This document shows, piece by piece, positions 52,979-57,206 of a stretch of DNA of 57,206 bases. The DNA comes from Alphaproteobacteria bacterium (GTDB lineage Bacteria; Pseudomonadota; Alphaproteobacteria; JACZXZ01): contig DASPOR010000079.1 of the NCBI GenBank assembly GCA_035625915.1, positions 1 through 57,206 of the forward strand, given 5' to 3'. Below the pieces are notes generated by a model. That model saw nothing but the letters and a program-made list of their open reading frames with translations. It was not told where the DNA came from and did no database searches. The first letter of the stretch is position 1. The number at the start of each line of letters is the position of its first letter. Position numbers and translations under genes: made by a program.

Positions 52979-55048
52979 ATGGGCAGCATTTATCACCACG
53001 TCGTCCAAACCGTCGGCGCCAACCAGCACCTTGCTTACGCGCTCGTTTTCTTCCTTGCCTTCTCGGAGTCTTTCCCCGTCCTCGGATCGATCATACCGGG
53101 AACCTCGATTATCCTCGCGATCGCGGCCCTTGTACCGAGTGGCGCCGTAGACATCTGGTGGCTGCTCGGGTCGGCGATCCTGGGTGCGATCCTGGGAGAT
53201 GGGTTTTCCTACTGGCTCGGCTATCGCTACCACGAGCAGATCCTCGCGATGTGGCCGTTCCGGAGGTATCCGCAACTCATCTCGGTCGGCCGCGCGCAAA
53301 TCGAAAAGCATGGCGGCAAAAGCGTCTTCATTGCCCGCTTTACCCCGGCGATTCGCGCGGTCGTGCCGATCGTCGCGGGAATCCTGCGGATGGGTCCTTG
53401 GCGCTTCTATCTGGTGAACGTCGCTTCGGCTTTCGCGTGGGCCGTGTCGCACATCATCCCAGCCGTGGTGGCCGGTGCGTCCCTCGTACTCGCCGGCGAG
53501 GTCGGCGGACGGCTCCTCGCCCTCATCGTCATTCTGATTGTCGTCCTCTGGGTGATCATCACCGTCGTTCGCCGTATCGTGCGCCAGGGACTCCCGATTC
53601 TCGCGAATAAGCTCTTCCAGTTGTGGCACTGGGCGCGAGGTCACGACAACTGGGTGAGTCGCGAAATTCTGTCCGCCCTTGATCCGACCCACAATGAAGT
53701 GAAGGGCTTGCTCGGGCTTATCGGCCTGCTCGTCCTTTCGGGCTGGGCGCTCGTGGGCATCGTGCGCGAGGTCGTGACGGGCGACCCACTATCGCGCGCC
53801 GATCAAGCAGTGTTCAATTTCATGCAGGCCATGCGAACGGTTTGGGGCGACCGGGTCATGGTCGTCCTGACCGAGCTTGGCGACGCCGTGGTAACGGTTG
53901 CGGTGGTGCTTGCCGTAACACTTTGGCTTGCCGCCCGGCGGGCGTGGCGGGCATTGGCCTACTGGCTAGGCGCGTTTGCCTTTGCGGCCCTTTGCGTCGA
54001 GTTATTCAAACTCGTCCTGCGCGCACCACGGCCGATTCAGCTCGGCGCCGGAACGAACTCGTTCGCTTTTCCCTCCGGCCACGCCGCAATCGCAGCAACG
54101 GTGTATGGATTCCTCACGCTTCTCATCGCGCGCGAACTTGCACCTCGTCCACGTCAGATGGTTGCGGCCTCAGCGGCGCTATTGGTCATTCTCATCGCAT
54201 TCTCACGCCTCTACCTCGGCGCGAATTGGTCGTCGGACGTAATTGCCGGCCTTGCGTTTGCCCTTGCGTGGACAGCGGGCCTTGGCATTGTCTATCTAAG
54301 TCACGTCCCTCAAAACATCGGTGCGCGTGCCCTGCTCACCATTGCTTCACTTGCCTTCGTCATCGTTGGCACGCTCCATGTCGCGGACAACTATACTCTC
54401 GATACGGCTCGATACGCGCCCCAACCGGCGACCGAGCGAATGGCCGCCGATCTCTGGTGGAACGACGGTTGGGCAACCCAGCCGGCGCGACGCATCGATC
54501 TCGGGGGTGGTCTCGAGGAGCCGATTACCGTGCAATGGGTCGGCTCAGTCGTCGATTTGAGATCGCGCCTCTTGGCGCGAGGGTGGAGGGAGCCCCCCGA
54601 ACTCGGCCTTACATCTGTCCTGGCTTGGCTCAATCCAAGTGCCGATCTCGAGGAACTGCCGACACTCACACGACTGCATGATGGACGCCCCGCGCGCCTG
54701 ATACTCATCTATCCCGAGGGGACGACGCGCAATGGGGTACGCTCGCGGTTGATACTGCGGCTCTGGCGTTCGAATCTTCGCATCGAGGACAGTCCGCACA
54801 ACACGTATCGGCTCTGGCTCGGCGCTGTCGTCGAACAGCGCATCGCCCATCTCGGCACGCTTGTTTCATTTGCCGTGCCGATGCGCGATGAAAATGCTCC
54901 ACGCGCGCTACTGGAAACTGCCTTGGCGCCAGTCAAGGTCGTAAAGCGCAAGGGTTTTGCCGATGCCTCGGGCTGGAATGGTTGGGTCCTTCTCGCCCAC
55001 GATACCACCGTTTCCCTGCCGACTCCCGATATGCCATCGGAGCATTAA
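52979..55048 (+). CDS. DedA - PAP2 phosphatase - LssY fusion membrane protein
   Basis: The 689-residue protein has three parts. Residues 1-200 form a DedA domain (FFLAFSESFPVLGSIIPGTS, FIARFTPAIRAVVP), linked to lipid flipping. Residues 235-450 form a PAP2 phosphatase with KLVLRAPRP (motif 1), FPSGHAA (motif 2) and SRLYLGANWSSDVIAG (motif 3, SR-x5-H replaced: here NWSSD, with Trp in the usual His place). Residues about 475-680 form an LssY-like domain. Inner-membrane lipid phosphatase with a periplasmic active site. Its link to the paa genes is unclear; it has its own AGAGG site 51 bases after DUF2783. Confidence 0.85.
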   Translation: MGSIYHHVVQTVGANQHLAYALVFFLAFSESFPVLGSIIPGTSIILAIAALVPSGAVDIWWLLGSAILGAILGDGFSYWLGYRYHEQILAMWPFRRYPQLISVGRAQIEKHGGKSVFIARFTPAIRAVVPIVAGILRMGPWRFYLVNVASAFAWAVSHIIPAVVAGASLVLAGEVGGRLLALIVILIVVLWVIITVVRRIVRQGLPILANKLFQLWHWARGHDNWVSREILSALDPTHNEVKGLLGLIGLLVLSGWALVGIVREVVTGDPLSRADQAVFNFMQAMRTVWGDRVMVVLTELGDAVVTVAVVLAVTLWLAARRAWRALAYWLGAFAFAALCVELFKLVLRAPRPIQLGAGTNSFAFPSGHAAIAATVYGFLTLLIARELAPRPRQMVAASAALLVILIAFSRLYLGANWSSDVIAGLAFALAWTAGLGIVYLSHVPQNIGARALLTIASLAFVIVGTLHVADNYTLDTARYAPQPATERMAADLWWNDGWATQPARRIDLGGGLEEPITVQWVGSVVDLRSRLLARGWREPPELGLTSVLAWLNPSADLEELPTLTRLHDGRPARLILIYPEGTTRNGVRSRLILRLWRSNLRIEDSPHNTYRLWLGAVVEQRIAHLGTLVSFAVPMRDENAPRALLETALAPVKVVKRKGFADASGWNGWVLLAHDTTVSLPTPDMPSEH

Positions 55049-55145
55049 GCGACCGGCACCCTGCAATCTTGCTCTCTATCCCACGCCAGACACCGCGTTC
55101 TGCCACGAACGAGCGGGGCCAAAGGATAATGCGCTTAGCGTTGCC

Positions 55146-56096
55146 CTAACCCTGCAATGCCTTCCACATCTCTTTGTCGCGCTTGGCAGTCCAAATGCGC
55201 GGATCGACGATCCCGCTCGCCTCGTCGTAGGCGCGGCTTACATTGAAAGGGATACAGTGCTCGAAAATCACCAGTTCCCCATATTTGGGCCGAAGCGCTC
55301 GATAGGTGCGGTCGAAAACGGATTTGAGCGGTTCGCGCGCGCGAACCCCATTTTGAACGGTATCCAGGAGGGCGCGAACGAAGTCCTGCGTACCGTCGAT
55401 CGCGACGTTCACCGCGCGCGGTGTCTTCAAGGCAGGGCCGCGACCCGGCACCAGCTTCCTCGCCCCGAGGGCGCGCACTTTCTCAAGGGTTCCTGGCCAT
55501 TCGTTCAAGTAGGCATCGCCACAATAGGGTGCCGCACCCTGCTCGACCAGATCGCCCGAGAACAGCACCCTTTCCTTGGGCAGCCAGACGACGGTGTCAC
55601 CCTTGGAGTGCCCCTTCCCAAGATGCTCAATCCTGATCTCCCGCTTGCCGAGCCAAAGCGTGAGGCTTCCGTCGAATACGATCGTCGGCCAGGTGAGGCC
55701 CGGCACCGTCTCGATCTTTTTGAATAAGCGGGGAAAGCGCTCGGCTTCCGATTTGAAGTCCTGGGCGCCGCGCTCCCCAATGAGGTCATAAGTTCCGCGG
55801 CTTGCGACGATCTGGCCTGCACGATAGGCGGATGCGCCCAAGACGCGTACCGCATGGTAGTGGGTGAGCACGAGATAGCGGATCGGTTTCTTCGTGACAT
55901 CGCGGATGCGACGTATGAGCCGCCGCGCCTGAAAGGGGGTCGCCAGCGCATCGATTACCATGACGCCGTCATCGCCAATGATGACGCCTGCGTTTGGGTC
56001 GCCCTCGGCGGTGTAAGCGAAGACGCCGTCGGCGAGCTTGTCGAAGCGCACTTTCTTCTCCTTGAGGTCGCCCTGCGAGGCAAAAGCTTTGGGCAT
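55146..56096 (-). CDS. Metallo-beta-lactamase-fold protein retaining one zinc site
   Basis: The 316-residue protein has the MBL fold, but the canonical HxHxDH reads HYHAVR (His79, His81, Val83, Arg84). His163 in GKGHSKGD and Asp182 in FSGDLVE are kept, while the last ligand His is Arg219 in VPGRGP. So the Zn1 ligands (His79, His81, His163) remain and all three Zn2-only positions are changed. It may be a one-metal hydrolase, possibly a thioesterase or lactonase for the pathway. GGGAGGG lies eight bases before the ATG. It is divergent from paaX and convergent with the fusion gene. Function not proven. Confidence 0.8.
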   Translation of the reverse strand: MPKAFASQGDLKEKKVRFDKLADGVFAYTAEGDPNAGVIIGDDGVMVIDALATPFQARRLIRRIRDVTKKPIRYLVLTHYHAVRVLGASAYRAGQIVASRGTYDLIGERGAQDFKSEAERFPRLFKKIETVPGLTWPTIVFDGSLTLWLGKREIRIEHLGKGHSKGDTVVWLPKERVLFSGDLVEQGAAPYCGDAYLNEWPGTLEKVRALGARKLVPGRGPALKTPRAVNVAIDGTQDFVRALLDTVQNGVRAREPLKSVFDRTYRALRPKYGELVIFEHCIPFNVSRAYDEASGIVDPRIWTAKRDKEMWKALQG

Positions 56097-56304
56097 CTGC
56101 GGTCCCTCCCGAGCTGCTCGATCGATGCAGAGACTATACCCGCTCCTCTCGGAAGCCGAGACAAGCCAAGTGAGCACATGCGGCCGCACCCTGCAGGTTG
56201 CACATCCGAGATCGTGCGCAAGCCGAAACGAATAAACTTGCATCGGCACCGCCGACCGTGCCACAGGAAATCCGGCTTGCCGCACGTCATGTCTTGGAGC
56301 CTTT

Positions 56305-57206
56305 ATGCCGAAGGGAAAGCACATCGAGGATCTTGTCGCCGATCTCTTGGCGCATAGGCCGCCGCGCGCAAAGTCCCTGATCGTCACGATCTTTGGCGAC
56401 GCGATCGCACCTCATGGCGGCACGGTTTGGCTCGGCAGCCTGATTGCACTTTTAGCACCCTTCCATATCAATGAGCGGCATGTGCGCACGGCGGTCCTTC
56501 GCGTGTCCCGCGAGGGCTGGCTCGCCTCGCGACAGATCGGCCGGCGCAGCTTTTACAGCTTGACCGACGACGGCCGGCAGCGCTTCGAGGATGCACATCG
56601 GAGAATCTACGCATTCGAGCCGGCGCTTTGGGCCGGGGAATGGCACATCGTCTTCGTTGGGCAGGGTAACCTGTCCGCAGCGGAACGTGGATCTCTCAAG
56701 AGGGAACTTAATTGGCAGGGGTTCGGGAATTTCGGAGCGGGCGTGCTCGCCCACCCGAGTGCGGACCCGCAAGCACTTCGCAATGTGCTCAATAGCCTCG
56801 GTGTTTCTGGCCGCGTTGCGATCATGCTTGCGAAAAATAATGCGCTCGCGAGCGAGAATGCCATGTGCGAGCTCGTCCGCAATGCGTGGGACCTTGACAG
56901 CCTGTCGGACGCCTATCGTGGTTTCCTCGATCGCTTCCAGCCGATCGGCCGTGCGCTCGCGGCCGGCGGGGCGGCGGACCCCGCCGTGTCATTTCTGATC
57001 CGCGTGATGGCGATCCACGAATATCGCCGTGTGCTGTTGCGCGATCCGCAGCTGCCGGAGACACTCCTGCCCGAGGCGTGGGCGGGGGCGGCTGCGCGCC
57101 GCCTTTGTCAGGAGATCTACCGTCGGGCGGCCGGCCCAGCCGAAAGATACCTCAAGTCGCTCCTCAAAGGACCGGACGGACCGCTGCCTGACGCCCAGGG
57201 ATATTT
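56305..57206 (+). CDS. paaX: PaaX-family repressor of phenylacetate genes, right end missing
   Basis: PaaX represses paa operons and is released by phenylacetyl-CoA. The visible 300 residues contain the N-terminal winged helix (AKSLIVTIFGDAIAPHGGTV to FHINERHVRTAVLRVSREGW, with RRSFYSLTDDG), the central PaaX domain with LWAGEWHIVFVG, and the C-terminal helical part with FLIRVMAIHEYRRVLLRDPQ, the ligand-binding signature. The frame stays open to the window edge. It is divergent from the MBL gene over 208 bases. It supports the view that the neighbouring genes answer to an aryl-CoA. Identity is firm. Confidence 0.92.
   Translation, partial: MPKGKHIEDLVADLLAHRPPRAKSLIVTIFGDAIAPHGGTVWLGSLIALLAPFHINERHVRTAVLRVSREGWLASRQIGRRSFYSLTDDGRQRFEDAHRRIYAFEPALWAGEWHIVFVGQGNLSAAERGSLKRELNWQGFGNFGAGVLAHPSADPQALRNVLNSLGVSGRVAIMLAKNNALASENAMCELVRNAWDLDSLSDAYRGFLDRFQPIGRALAAGGAADPAVSFLIRVMAIHEYRRVLLRDPQLPETLLPEAWAGAAARRLCQEIYRRAAGPAERYLKSLLKGPDGPLPDAQGY

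Noticed and set aside
1-57206. CRISPR arrays, rRNA, tRNA, intact transposases or prophage genes
   Set aside because: I looked for regular short repeats, cloverleaf-like segments and transposase motifs by eye and found none; a tRNA scan was not possible here.

Overview
The window is GC-rich, densely packed bacterial DNA that reads as a chromosomal segment of an alphaproteobacterium, probably Rhodospirillales-like. The reasons are hopanoid-associated genes (hpnA, hpnN, hpnM), the gene order HDAC-like, xseB, ispA, dxs, tlyA on one strand, many GTG/TTG starts with 1-4 nt overlaps, and an aerobic aromatic-CoA (paa) island. No rRNA, tRNA, CRISPR array or intact insertion sequence was recognised by eye.

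Layout. 1-10.4 kb is an isoprenoid/hopanoid region: a partial ispH, a DHA2-type MFS exporter, the minus-strand unit hpnN - nucleotidyltransferase - hpnA, then plus-strand copD-like and hpnM, and a SodC-fold protein that has lost nearly all metal ligands. 10.4-23.5 kb is mixed metabolism: a crotonase, pyrE-kynA-SDR-membrane protein, an M20 amidohydrolase, a ribokinase-family kinase, a PadR-like regulator, an SDR, a Usp protein beside an APH/P-loop kinase fusion, a CDF transporter and pdxH. 23.7-31.2 kb is housekeeping: glycine-zipper lipoprotein, fabI, aroC, an AhpD-like protein, sppA, arfB, msrQ and an exported DUF5666-like protein.

31.2-31.8 kb and 39.9-40.7 kb are AT-richer islands. Each carries a small gene for a peptide with a double-glycine-type leader (consensus L[ST]AxE[IV]xxVSG[GA]). 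One has a strikingly proline-rich core. Between them lies the minus-strand isoprenoid/RNA-modification cluster (HDAC-like, xseB, ispA, dxs, tlyA, rlmD-like) and a BKACE/TusA pair.

40.7-45.0 kb holds an ArsR-family regulator, a truncated class III nucleotidyl cyclase remnant overlapping an FkbM methyltransferase, queC with a probable queuosine-precursor transporter, and an SDR. Two copies of an 81-bp dispersed repeat (about 88% identical) sit at 39.75 and 43.99 kb.

45.0-57.2 kb is a phenylacetate-like CoA island: paaY-like, a flavodoxin, an orphan PaaA/PaaC-fold protein with an altered iron-ligand motif, paaG, paaI, a thiolase, paaK, an FAD monooxygenase, DUF2783, a DedA-PAP2-LssY fusion, a metallo-beta-lactamase-fold protein that keeps only one zinc site, and paaX at the right edge. 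The ring epoxidase subunits paaABCDE and the ring-opening paaZ are not in the window. The most promising candidates for something new are the paired leader peptides, the metal-less SodC and the variant aromatic-CoA module.
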